NCBI GenBank assembly: GCA_947396885.1
Contig: OX377205.1
Span: 23,485,407 to 23,549,406 of the forward strand
Source: Heligmosomoides polygyrus polygyrus
Taxonomy: Eukaryota > Nematoda > Chromadorea > Rhabditida > Heligmosomidae
DNA: 64,000 bases
Direction: 5' to 3'
In this document: positions 1 through 10,863 of the stretch, piece by piece
How the letters are laid out: every line of letters starts with the position of its first letter
Numbering within the stretch: position 1 is the first letter of the stretch
Program-made: the position numbers and the translations under genes
The notes under the pieces: model-generated
What the model was told of the DNA's origin: nothing
The model's input: only the letters and a program-made list of their open reading frames with translations
Databases searched by the model: none

Positions 1-58
1 TCGTCTGGAATAGTGCGCTTGACTGGTGAAGAAACAGTAGCGTTTTCGTGCTCACGCG

Positions 59-487
59 ATGTTTCTGAGCATCCCTTTGCTTGATGACATCGTCAAGGGT
101 CGCGGCAAGACAGGCCGCAAACAGCCATTGGAGGATTACGTGGACCGCATGCACTATTATGTGACAGGTACGTGGAAGATGTCGGCAACTGTGGTGCCAA
201 CAAGACCGTTAGGCCAGTTATCTTGCTGTTGTTGCAGTCATGAGAGTCTCAGTTTTTCTTTGTGTTTCGGTTCTCAAACAACTTCACTTCTTTGTTTCAG
301 TATACATTCTGTGCGTTTTCGCACTACTCGTTGGCTCGAAACAACACTTCGGGAACCCAATCGACTGCTTCATCTCGGCTGAAGTTGATAGTAAGTCGTC
401 TTATCTGTTGAATTCAATACGCTGGTCTCCACAACAAAACTCAAAATCTTGACGAGTGTGCGTAATAAAATAAGGCGATGGCATCCT

Positions 488-534
<47 letters not shown>

Positions 535-3500
535 TTTGTTTATTTAAAGACGTGGGATCAAGCCACACGTTGAACACGAAGACAAGAAGAGAGAAACAGA
601 CATTAAATATGAACAAAAAGGCATCAACGTAGGATCTTGAACAATGGTTACTGTTTGAGGACGATCATTCTGAAACATGAAAGGACCCAAAAAACTAACA
701 CAAACATAACAAACAAATCATCTCTACTCCACAGCAGAGTTTTCACCCAAAAATTTCCGGAAGGCTTGGCGGAAGGCCAGCGACATTTTATCACAACCGA
801 GGAATGAATTGAACTCTTTAAGGTTTCTGTAGGTGAAGAAGTTTGATCTAATCTTTGTTCTTACCACCGGAATATATAACCTTAATTTTCTCTTCTGGAA
901 TGAGTCAGCGGAACACCAAAAAAAGGAGAGTATATCTATAGAAACCCTGTGAGTCAAAATCTTAAACATCATAGTGAGATCTGCCATCCTTCTCCTGCTA
1001 TGTAATGTTGGAAGTCCAAGAATTTTTTCCCTTTCAGATCCATTAGGCTTTATCATTTGCTCTCTTACTCAGACAAAAGTTTGTTAGTAACCGAGCATGA
1101 AAGGGTTTGAAACAGATTTACTGCTCTGTTTGAAATCCTGCCATGTCTCAAACACTAAGTTGGTTAGTAACTGACCATGGCAGCGTTTGGAACCGAGCAC
1201 TGCGCAGTAGCAACTCGTGCTGCGGGGGACTGGCCGCTTTTCGTGCTCGGCTCCAAACACCTTCATGGTGGGTTACTAACCAGCTTGGTGTATGAGACAC
1301 GGCAGGGTCTCAAACCGAGCAGTAAATGTGTTCCAACCCCCTGTCGTGCTCGGTTACTAGCTGACTTTTGACTGAGTAACGAGTAACAACAACATTGTCG
1401 TAGTTATAGCTTTTTTGCAGCTTCGTTAGTTGTTAACTATTTTGATTAAAGTAATAGCTCTTGAGATTTTGTAAAGTAACGATGTTACGACTGTTCTCGC
1501 TTCAGAAGTACGTACATGGCAAGCGTACATCCTCGACTACTGCTTCATGCAAGGTACTTACCGCTACGAACTCGGAATGAACGCAACCACGCCGTCACTT
1601 AATGGTCGGGACCCAATGAACACGAAGCACATCTCTGTCCGATATTACCAGGTATGAATCTGCTCTCTATAGACTACATTTATATTACTTGCAGATTTCA
1701 GTGGGTTCCGTTCTTCTTTGCGTTCCAGTTGCTGTGCTTCATGGTGCCGGATTTCTTCTGGATTTATATTCAATCCTATTTGTGTAGGCAGTTGTATTGT
1801 CCACTGGTTACTTGGAGACGTTATATACCGTTTCGTTTTCAGACATTGACATGTCTATGGTAGTGACAGAAAGTGCGGAGCTGAATTCTGTGAAACGTTC
1901 CAGCAATCGTTCTTCCAAGCTGAACAACATCGCGGATTACATCTTCAGCTACTTTTACTACAGAAAAATTGCTCGTGTGAGTCGAGAACATTCCTTCTTT
2001 TAGCTTATCTTGAATGATCCAATCTGCACTGGAGCTGGACCTTGGGCGAGGTTTCTACTAAGTGTATTCAACTATCTAAGCTATGAACGGCGTCGAGAAA
2101 TCAGCTGGTAGCAAGTTTATATTTGTTATCATATTTTGATGTTGAACATCTGCCAAAAAACTGTTTGCTCCTTCCGCTTGCTGTTTCGTACGTATTATTT
2201 TGTAGTCTGGTGTGGCGTTTTGAACGGCAAACGTTATAGTTCCTGGATAAAATTAGGCAAATTAATGGGTCCAGATTCTGCCTGTGGATAAGGTTGAATG
2301 ACATTGGCCTTGTGGTTCATAAAGCCGTCAATGGAGGTGAAGTTAGTCAAGCCCAGAGATCGAATAAATCGGACTGGTTAAGAGTTACCGGTGCAGTAAT
2401 ACCATGGTAATACTCAAAGTCGAGTGAAAGCTTTTTTCATGCAATGTATTAGTCTTTTTTAAAGTTAAATCATGTATGCGGAGTAGATGTCCTACTGGGC
2501 CTGATTTTCGTATCCGTTTGACTCGATGGAGATCCATTATAGATAGTATTCTAAATTACACCTTTTTTCAACTGCCGGCCAAAGTGTAGAGTAAACAAGC
2601 AGATAGAATTTAACTGCTTCGCAAGGAAGCTATAGCTGTAGGCGAAGCATGCTGTAAAACAGAAGACCTTATGGAAAGGTCACAGGGCGCTCTTCAACTA
2701 GAATTGCGCCTAAAGGCATTTCTGACTGGCGAAGCGAAGAATTCATTGGGGTGGCGGTCTGTTAGAGGTTCAGTGATAATTCTACATATGTCTATACGTC
2801 ATATCTTATCGTCACGGATGACGACGAGCGTATATGGAATTAGTCATGGCACCTCCGAGGCTTCGACGAGATATTGTTCTAATTAGCAACAACTAGAGCC
2901 GCTCTTTTTAATATTTCTGTTTTGACACTCTTCTGAAGGGGAGGGAACACCATAAAGAACCTAGGCCTAAGTGCATTGCAGTTTCCTAATCATACGCATC
3001 GATTAACGTTGAGCAATCGCTGAGCAAAAATCGATAGGCATTCTCTGCCTGGTCTCATGCATTCGTTTATACATCTATACATATTAAGAACCTGCTTTAA
3101 GCGCCGCGAGCAAAATCCGTCAACGATTTCTTACAGAGGTGCTAAGGAATAACTTTAATCCCACGACCGCGGGTGGATGAGCGGAGCAGCGCAAATGAAG
3201 AAGCCGTCAACGTTCAAATCAAGAACTCAATTCGCAATTCTTCTGAATTGTCGGAAGATTATTTCGTCTTTCTCATATGCAATCTATACAAATTGGCCAT
3301 CTTATTTCTGTCTAGTCCACGGCATACAGCGTTGTATGTAGAAACAATAGCTCAAATGAGTGCTATCCTTGCAGAAATATGTTGAACCTTTAACAATGCC
3401 TTGTTCTAGAGAGGCCTTGTATCGTCGGTCTTTCGCATGCCAGCGGTTGCGACCGTATTCTACGTCTTAACGAAGTTCCTCTACCTTGTCAATGCGATTG

Positions 3501-4474
3501 TTCAGCTGTATCTGACCACCTACTTCCTTGGCTTCCCTGATATGCGCTGGGGACTTCGCGTGAGTGCAGTAGGCTTTCGTAGATGGCTGTTAACATTTTC
3601 CGCTCTAATCCTTGCAGATAATGCTGGCGTTCCTGACGAAGAAGACGTTCCCTCGCCTAATTGGTGGAGTACGAGTACCCAATCATGGTGGAATGTCACA
3701 TTTCCCGTACTTCCCGCTTGAGGTTGGCTGTAACTACACGAAGGTTAGTCGGCTCTAGAAGTAGTCCGAAGAGACCGCTACCGCTTTATCTTGCTAGACG
3801 GACCCCGTTCTAGATGGAGAATAACAACAATCTGCATCTGAGTTCAATCCAGTGCATGATCCCGTTGAACTACATCAACGAGAAGCTGTTTCTATTCCTC
3901 TGGTTTTGGATCATGATTGTATGTTCCGTTTTTCTTCTGTTTTTCATCTGATGGCTCTTAAATTTCTTCATAGCTGATAATGATTACGATGGCCAACATT
4001 GTTATGTTCGTCAGTTCAATTGTGAACAGGTCTCAAAGGGAGGAGGCAATTCTTGGCTTGCTCAGGGTTAGTTTTGCAGATTTTCTCTGAGAAATTCTTG
4101 AGTCTTTATTCAGTTTTTTTTAGGAAAACGACGAGAAACCATTCAACGACAAGCATAACTTGATCAGCAAATTTGTGCATGGAGTAAGTATTCGCTATAA
4201 CCTTGAAACATTTCTTGGTAGAATTTATGCCGAGTTCCAATCAAGAGGGCTGTCGGGCAGCATAGATCCAGCTCTATCACATTAAACCTGTGTGGAAGGG
4301 GGAATTTTCGAGTCAAAATAGTCGTGCTTTTAACCGTTTGTACGCGTTTCAGGAAGATCTTGATATTAAATGTTTGATATAAAAAGTTTATTTTCAAAAA
4401 AAAATGTAACACCACTGTGTGCAGGGTGTTAGATAAAAGTCACTCTACATGTTTTAGGAAAGGGTTCCGTCTAT

Positions 4475-4513
<39 letters not shown>

Positions 4514-6120
4514 CATCAAAACAAAATATTACACCTGGAAAATACCCATTGGGGTAGGATTTCTAACAAGGGCTATACAAAAGGGGGACGAAACTATGGT
4601 TACCCCGAAGAATCAGTCCGAGATCAGAAGTCTCCGAGCTGCCAGTCTTTTAGCCAGCGCCAACTTGAAGGCTAACTGTAAAGCGGGACGGGGGCACGGT
4701 TTTGTGGTCATACTTGTGTCGTCAAACCTGATGGTTAGTAGTATACGGAACATTGAGTGGGATATCAAGGCTACATTTAGCCTGTTGCTTCACTAGGACG
4801 ATGTCTGAAAAATTGCTACGCTGTTTGAATGGTTATGAAATTCTTCTTATGTAAGTAGCGTTTTTAGATCTTTTTAGGGTACCATATATTCGTATAGTAT
4901 GCCACTGTATATCTGACTTATAGGAAGTATTGTCTGCGCGTAGCTGCATCGAATTGCTCATTTTGTCTGCCATACGGTTTCATTTTTAGAGAGCCCATAT
5001 AGATAGAACTTTTACGATCCTTAGTATAATCCTTGATCGACTCCCGTTAAATTGTGGTTTGACTTTGTTGGTAGGTGGAAACTGTGGAGCCATGATTTCA
5101 ATTACCGAAACTGAAATCTTGGCTACACAGCTCGATGCTTCAAGTTACCAGAGCTCTCACTGTTATTCACATAGATAGGATGTATCAGACGAGATCTCTA
5201 GGACCAGTGCATGACGCTGATGAATTGTTCATAAAAACACTATCTAAGACGCAATACGAGTATGGGGAGTGCAGAACCTTGTGACAATGAGTTTTTCCTG
5301 CTTTTTTTCGTACAATAGCTCACTATTCCGGTACAGTCCTAGTGTGGAGGTGGGCCTCCGCTAGGAAAGCGAAATGTTCTATCGTACCGCAGTTATTGAA
5401 AACTTCCAAGCGCACAAGGTACTGCGCTCTCCTCCCCCCCCCCCCCCATTTAACGATCTCTATAAATGTAAGTAAAAGAGTAGAACAGATGTGGCAGTTA
5501 AATTCTTGTGCATACTATTTTGTGGCTCAGTGCACGTTAAGGGTGGGGTACCGTTCTGATGCAGGTTCGTCCTTGTTCCTATTGTCTCATATTCCAACGG
5601 AATTCTAAAGCTAGAGTGGACTACGTCAAGGGAAGCGCAACACCGGATAGAGCCTATTTTTTCGTTAGATTACGTGAAATAGAGGTGTCCAAACCCATTC
5701 TGTCGGTGGTCAGCTCGTGCCGTTTGACTGATTGCTTTTACAAAGGCGTTATCTGATGTTTGGTTGACGCTCACGTAATCCTTATAAAGGAAAACAACGG
5801 AAAAGGGGACTGTCAGAAGAGTACTTGTCTTAATGTATGTGTTATTTCGTTTGTACGACTTAATACTGCGTTTTCAGTTCATGGGAGCGGATGGAGTGCT
5901 GCTAACACGTTTTATAACGGCGAAAGCCGGATCGTTGGCGTGCCGCGACGTGGTGCAGCGCGTGTGGACGAAGTATGCCCGTGAACGTGGTGCGGCAAGG
6001 ACGACGGAGAGCGACGATGAGTGGAGCGTGCCGTACAGCGAGACGTGCTATGCCGGTTCGTACCATCTTGAGGGGTGCTCAACATGCGCCAGTTTATCAA
6101 CTATGGTGATGCCACATTGA
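59..6120 (+). CDS. Innexin (gap-junction channel protein), 11 exons
   Basis: Innexins assemble into invertebrate gap junctions and hemichannels in the plasma membrane. I read exons 59-167, 301-390, 1506-1651, 1702-1783, 1843-1976, 3410-3559, 3618-3743, 3814-3918, 3974-4066, 4124-4183 and 5878-6120. Every junction has GT...AG, the phases agree, and the sum is 1338 nt (445 aa plus stop), a normal innexin length. Seen in the protein: TM1 at about residues 34-50, loop-1 cysteines C59 and C79, the family signature YYQWV at 113-117 opening TM2, TM3 at about 203-226, loop-2 cysteines C275 and C293, and TM4 at about 302-333. The tail is cytoplasmic. The ATG at 59 follows an in-frame stop at 38, so it is the likely start, but an upstream exon outside the window is possible. 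The intracellular loop and C-tail are divergent, so I do not assign a paralogue. The family call is firm; exact exon ends are by eye. Confidence 0.93.
487..1056 (-). mobile_element. 5'-truncated non-LTR retrotransposon (LINE) 3' end in innexin intron 2
   Basis: A minus-strand open frame at 1056-724 resembles the C-terminal tail of CR1-like reverse transcriptases. It has the LPTLHSRRRMADL-type segment followed by an FFTYRNLKEFNSFLG-like block, comparable with the tails at 33.7-34.3 kb and 59.1-59.7 kb. Downstream on the minus strand is a short 3' region that ends in an (ATTT)n tract at about 487-546. Just before the tract is a stem, ACGTGG pairing with CCACACGT. The insertion lies antisense to the host gene and inside an intron. 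It abuts the foldback element at 1064. The similarity is by eye, so family assignment is moderate. Confidence 0.6.
1064..1380. mobile_element. Foldback MITE-like element, about 317 bp, in innexin intron 2
   Basis: The two halves are imperfect inverted copies of each other. The left arm starts TTACTCAGACAAAAGT and continues AGTAACCGAGCATGA. The right arm, read on the minus strand, starts GTTACTCAGTCAAAAGT and continues AGTAACCGAGCACGA. The homology runs about 130-150 bp into each arm and includes the shared block GGTTAGTAAC. No transposase is encoded. Transcribed within the intron, it would fold into a long hairpin. Confidence 0.75.
1977..3409 (+). other. Innexin intron 5, no recognised gene
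   Basis: This 1433-bp intron lies between the exon ending KIAR and the exon beginning RGLVSSVF. The flanking exons join in phase 0. I see no coding frame or repeat I recognise in it. Confidence 0.6.
4184..5877 (+). other. Innexin intron 10, simple repeats only
   Basis: This 1.7-kb intron precedes the last coding exon. It contains a (TA)n run at about 4478-4511 and a run of about 14 C at about 5435-5449. The small open frames inside show no recognisable domain. Confidence 0.6.
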
Positions 6121-6962
6121 TATCAGTCCTTGCAATCGCCTTTCTCTACTAATTTATTCATTTGAAGATATTAAGATGGCGGTGTATTAATGATTTGTAC
6201 TGTTTATGCCCCTGTGTGATACGTTGTGATGCTTTGGTGCTGATTGGCAAGTGATATTAGCAAGTATAAGAGTTTCATAGCTATACAATCGGGTAAAAGA
6301 GGCAAGAGCTAAAACCCCGCCACGTAGAAGTTTTGAATGTGAATCTGAATCGCTTCTGACGCAACTGCGGTGAATTTACCACCGCTATGAGTTGTCAGTG
6401 GACAATCTGTGGTTAAATGGAATTGTAGGAAGCCAAGTGCCAGAAAGACAGAACTGAATGGATTGTGGGCCCGCAGAGAGATGTCACTCCGTCCGCATGA
6501 GGTGTCCGACGACGCGCCTGGAGATGCTGGCTTCAAAATGACCAGACTAGGATCACATAAAACCTTTACGAATTGTGCTATAACGATGCCAGGTAGTGAT
6601 GGTCGATTATCACTGTACTCTCGATTCATATTTTTCTGTTCATATCGAGACTCGGTATGTAGGCTGCCAACATGCACTACAGATTGTGATCTAGATTGCT
6701 GAGCAGCGATTTTTGCATCCAAAGGTATCTCGACTCCCTAACAAAAACTGCGTGAGCAATTTTCTCATCACACTCACATTGTGCCTCTCCCTCCCCTTCT
6801 GTCAGCGGAAAGACTGTTCAGATAACTGAAAGTGAGTACCTGACTTGTGCTCAGTTCTATATCTATAAATATTGGGAGGAGGTCATTTTTACCGTTAGCA
6901 TGATAGTATTACCAAATAGGTGGTGTGTTTCAGACTTCATAATACTTCATACAAAGCAAAAA
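6121..6962. other. 3' flank of innexin, nothing recognised
   Basis: This stretch presumably contains the innexin 3' UTR. No clear AATAAA signal follows within 200 bp of the stop. Overlapping open frames on both strands at 6309-6722 have no recognisable domain and look like shadows. Confidence 0.4.
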
Positions 6963-7236
6963 TCGGTGTTTGTCAATCTCTGTGCGGGTGCGCCACGTAT
7001 TCTACTCGGGGTTTCATCGCGAAGATGATTGGAATGGATAGTTGGCCTGCAGAATGACTTGCGATTGTCAGCTGGTGAACAATTCAATGCTTTATACTTC
7101 CCAGACACGTCTGGTACCAATTCACCGACCTCGGAGGAATGGAAGGCTTGGTTAACTTGAGCGGGAAATTCGAACCAGAAATCTGGTTTCGAGTGCACGT
7201 GACAGCCGGCACCTCCGCTACGCTACACGCGCCCAC
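6963..7236 (-). repeat. SINE-A copy 1 (tRNA-derived)
   Basis: This is a minus-strand copy of the family described at 27796-28087. Its pol III head (TACACGCGCCC-like on the plus strand) is at 7236 and its 3' GTGGCGCACCC-like end is at about 6963. It is diverged from the consensus and the B box reads GGTTCGAATTTCC on the minus strand. Confidence 0.8.
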
Positions 7237-7609
7237 GTTTACAATTTGGTGGCAACGGAGGTAAAACCCTAAGAATTCTTTCCCCAAATCCTGCTGTCAA
7301 CTTCTCCAAAACCTTGAATGGAAGTGCAGGCAACAGTTCGTGACTCCCACTGTGACCAATCTGACAACGCGACTATAATGCTTGGTAACCATCCATTATG
7401 TGAGATCAGTCTAATGGAAAAAAAAAACAAAGAAAAAAGACCAGGAGGCTGAATAGGCGAATACGCGTGTATGCTGATGAGGGCGCAGTGTGCAAGTCTA
7501 GTGTAAGGAGGAGTCATTTTCCTCTTCCGGAACATTCTGAGATTCTGTACAAAACCATTAAAACGGAACGCTCGACCGCAAATATACATAAGTAGAAGGA
7601 CGTTTAAAT

Positions 7610-7709
7610 TAAGCCTATGTTACACTTCGGCGACGCTGTTGTCGGCGACAGTACACACAGTACGTAACAGCCCGCACAACACTGTCGCCGAAGTATAACA
7701 TAGGCCTTA
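7610..7709. mobile_element. GC-MITE copy, about 100 bp
   Basis: The ends are near-perfect inverted repeats: AAGCCTATGTTACACTTCGG on the left, and AAGGCCTATGTTATACTTCG when the right end is read on the minus strand. The interior is CGACG-rich and itself partly palindromic. It shares its ends with the larger element at 10864-12407. Confidence 0.8.
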
Positions 7710-7759
7710 GTTGCAGCTAGATTTTCTCTTACGGATGCGCAGTCAGCAGCAGTAAAACT

Positions 7760-7928
7760 GGGGTCGGATTTGTCGACGACTTACATAACCTTAACAGAGA
7801 ATTCACAGCGGAAAACTTAGATAACGCGGCTTATCGCTCACCATATCGCTCGATAAGCAGCGCTATCAGTGATTTCGGCTGCAGTTTTCTCTGTTAAATT
7901 GCTGTAAGTCGTTGATGAATCCGGCCCC
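7760..7928. mobile_element. Small inverted-repeat element with GGGGYCGGATT ends
   Basis: The left end GGGGTCGGATTTGTCGACG pairs with the right end, which reads GGGGCCGGATTCATCAACG on the minus strand. The arms share ACGACTTACA and TTAACAGAGAA and total about 50 bp each. No coding capacity is visible. Confidence 0.7.
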
Positions 7929-8022
7929 TGGTTGTTCATTTGTGTCTAACTTTGTACCAGATTTCGCTCCACACAGGACACTTTTGTTGGGAGCTACAGC
8001 AGTGGTTTACTACACTATAGAG

Positions 8023-8300
8023 CAGCGCGTGTAGTGCAGTCGAAGGAGGTGCCGGCTGCCGCGTGCACCCCATACCAGGTTCCTGGTTCAAATCAACCAA
8101 GCCTTCCACCCCTCCGGTGTCGGTGAATTGGTACCAGACTTGTCCGGGAAGGGCAAGGCAGTGACTTGTTCACCGGCTGACCACCGCAAGTCATTGTTAG
8201 ACCAAATACGCATTCAACTCGCCTCCACGACATCCCAAATAAGTAGAGTGCATGGCGCATCCCAAGAGGAATTGAGTAACGCCGTCTTTTTCCCTCATCC
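8023..8300 (+). repeat. SINE-A copy 2 (tRNA-derived)
   Basis: It starts GCGCGTGTAGTGCAGTCG (A-box-like), has TGGTTCAAATC at the B-box place and ends TTGAGTAACGCCGTC. It has a short deletion just after the B box relative to the other copies. Confidence 0.85.
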
Positions 8301-8323
8301 TTTCGTAGCAGTGCGCGAGTTGG

Positions 8324-8400
8324 CAATAAGAGTTAGAACAACGGTGATCCTCCCTGTCCCCGCCAGGTTGTATCTACTACCGTTGTTCTAACTCTTATTG
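8324..8400. repeat. Perfect 22-bp inverted repeat (77-nt hairpin)
   Basis: The arm CAATAAGAGTTAGAACAACG plus GT (8324-8345) is exactly complementary to 8379-8400, with a 33-nt GC-rich loop between. It lies just downstream of SINE-A copy 2. The arm length is microRNA-like, but there is no other evidence of function. Confidence 0.8.
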
Positions 8401-9213
8401 GTAAAAGACAACGTCACCCAGCTCGGTCATAGTCGGATAGAAGAGACCAGCAATTTTACTTGAGTTGACCTAGCTGTCTCTGAATCGTTTCGACTACGTC
8501 GAGCTAACATTTTGTGAAGATGATCCGCTGTCAGACTTCCTCCTCATTCACTTATGATCTACTTGACTATAAACAGGTTTCCGATGGGACTGAGGAGTGG
8601 TTGCCGTGATGTGTGTTGTATTATGCCCAACGACACCCATTTCAGGTCTTCCGCTCCTTCGCTATCACGATGAGGAGCGCAAGAAGAGCTGTGCCAGTTA
8701 AATTTGTTGGTGTGTCCGGGTGTGTGTCGTATGCGGAGAATTTCGTTCTCACAATTAGTTTTGCACGATTCGTTTGGCTTGTCGTATTCTGTTCAATTAC
8801 GAGTTTTCGTGGGCTGCTTAATAATTTCGAAATTCAGTGTATTCGTTTGGTGCGTAACTTATGTCTGTGTAACGGTAGACCAGCAGAACTGTGGAATGTC
8901 AAGGGCATCGAGTTCCATTCCTGCTGGCGTTGTGTTCGGACTATTGACTGTAATAACTAGTTTCAGAGTATAAATTTATGTTTAATAAAGAGTTGCAATG
9001 TTCTTGCCATGCGACCTTGATAGTTGTTCCATTTACTAACAGTGGTTATACCGAAGGGTTCGTGGTCACTGTGACCTTACTACCTGATGGACGGGAAGGA
9101 GATACTTCTGGCCGATGTCTGCTTAGTATGAGGTGTGTTGATCTATAAGCGTATCACAAACTATGGATTCCACTTACATTACTGGAAAAGACTTGCGTGA
9201 TCAGTCATGAGTT
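8401..9213. other. No gene recognised
   Basis: Overlapping open frames at 8613-8973 (+) have no recognisable domain and no start context I can defend. An AATAAAG-like signal occurs near 8993. Confidence 0.4.
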
Positions 9214-9217
9214 TTAA

Positions 9218-9517
9218 CCCTTTCACGACATTGTCTGACGATGTCGTCGGATACCTTTCTGCCGCGTGGGGCAATGTCGGACGACGTCGGACACCATCAT
9301 AAAAATAGTTCATGGAAAATTATCAACCATTTAATAGTAGAGTATTAATCAATGAGTCATTTAATATCTGCAGTCAAGATGGTCCTTGGGAAACTCCATT
9401 CGTTACTGTTTTTCATATTTAACAATAATAAAAAATAATTCAAATAATCAGCGCGCGGAAAAAATGCGCGCTGTCCCACGCGGCAGTCACCTGAAAATCG
9501 CGCGTATGGTGAAAGGG
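9218..9517. mobile_element. TTAA-flanked piggyBac-like MITE, 300 bp
   Basis: TTAA at 9214-9217 and 9518-9521 flanks inverted ends: CCCTTTCACGAC on the left and CCCTTTCACCAT when the right end is read on the minus strand. TTAA duplication is the hallmark of piggyBac transposition. Sub-terminal GCCGCGTGGG near the left is mirrored by CCCACGCGGC near the right. No transposase is encoded. It is related in end structure to the elements at 23747-24713 and 61490-62141. Confidence 0.7.
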
Positions 9518-9521
9518 TTAA

Positions 9522-10863
9522 ACAAAGGAAAGCCTGTGAAGCTGCAGGTACGTTTTTATCGTTATCAGGGAGACACCTCGCAGAAGGTGCATGGAGACTC
9601 CATAGCTGATTAAGGCGCTTCTCGTATAAAAGTTTGGTATGGTGTGCCTATCAATTATATGTGTGAATTCTTATAGCTGTGCTGTGCTCACTTTGACGCT
9701 TCGAACAGGGCTATGAGTTCGTCACACCGCGTGGTTACCGTTACTTTACCGGTATACGGTACAATGCTGTGAAACCTTCCTGTCGTGCAGGGGTTGTGGG
9801 CAACGATACTCACTCGCAGCCACGCGTGCGGTCACGGTGCGGCGCACGAGTTGCATGGTGCGCCCAGCGTGCTACAGCGCGAAGGCAAGTCCCGAACTAC
9901 CGCGGAGCCTACTCAGATTATCGGAGGGGACCACGGCCGTAGAAAAGCTCGACTTGCCCCAGAACACCGGACTGCGTCGCCCCCACGGGAGCACAAGCGC
10001 AGGAGGGTCGGGGACATCCCCGCGACTCACTGCGCTAGTCGCCATCAGCGCTGCGCTGGTCCTCATATAGGCAATAGAAAGAAAGCAGCAGAATGTGACA
10101 CGGTTGCGGTGGAACGAGTTATGCCTTCTTGATCTAATAAGTAAGAGCTTGTTGAGTTCTCAGGAGTGGTATGAGTCCTAAAATACACGTGAGACTCAAA
10201 TAGGTTAAAAATCGTTTTAGAGGGAAAAGAAGGGTCTCGCTTGTCTATAGAGGGTCCAATTTTTCTGCGAAAAGTTTTTTTACGCTGCCTTCTTCACTAC
10301 ATTGTCTACTAATATTCGAGTGCTTCTACCGTCATCAGATTCATTTTATTTTTATACTATACGAATGAGCTTTCATGGGCTTTTGGTGTTTCCAAAATTC
10401 CAAAATCATCCACAGATTGTATTTAGTTTGCTATTTGGACCTGGCTTAATGCCATTCGATTAATGAACACTTATTATGGTCTCACATTACACCACAATAT
10501 TCAGTCATCCTGCCGTTTTCTACCCACGTTTTGACCATCAGTGCAACCGTCTGCACACATACTAGCGCTTCAGCTGGCCCAGTCTCGGAACGTCAGCGTA
10601 AAACTCATGCTATGAGCAGGCGGAGCATCGAGGACTCCGCTCGACCGGCGCACGCGCGCGCGACCGCACGCGTCAAAATGAGTATCGCTGCCGCCCCCCG
10701 TCGTGCAGGGGGAGTCCTCCGCCCGTGCATCGGTGGAAGCAGAGGCTCCACCCACAGCCCCACTCTGTGGCACAACTTGAGATCCGCGGCTCGCTACAGT
10801 GGACTTGTCCGCTGTCACGCGGTGATGATCGCCCTAGGCCCTGGCGGATCCACGAACGCGGCG
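9522..10863. other. GC-rich intergenic stretch with one uncharacterised open frame
   Basis: A plus-strand frame, open from 9697 to a stop at 9940-9942, follows a possible acceptor (GAACAG at 9703-9708). It reads GYEFVTPRGYRYFTGIRYNA at its start. I do not recognise it and cannot place neighbouring exons. GC-rich frames at 10531-10915 are also without recognised domains. Confidence 0.3.

Noticed and set aside
4476..4796. Open frame beginning in the (TA)n run
   Set aside because: Its start is simple repeat and it lies in the innexin intron without recognisable protein features.
5912..6100. Minus-strand frame in the last innexin exon
   Set aside because: It overlaps the innexin coding exon in antisense and has no family features.
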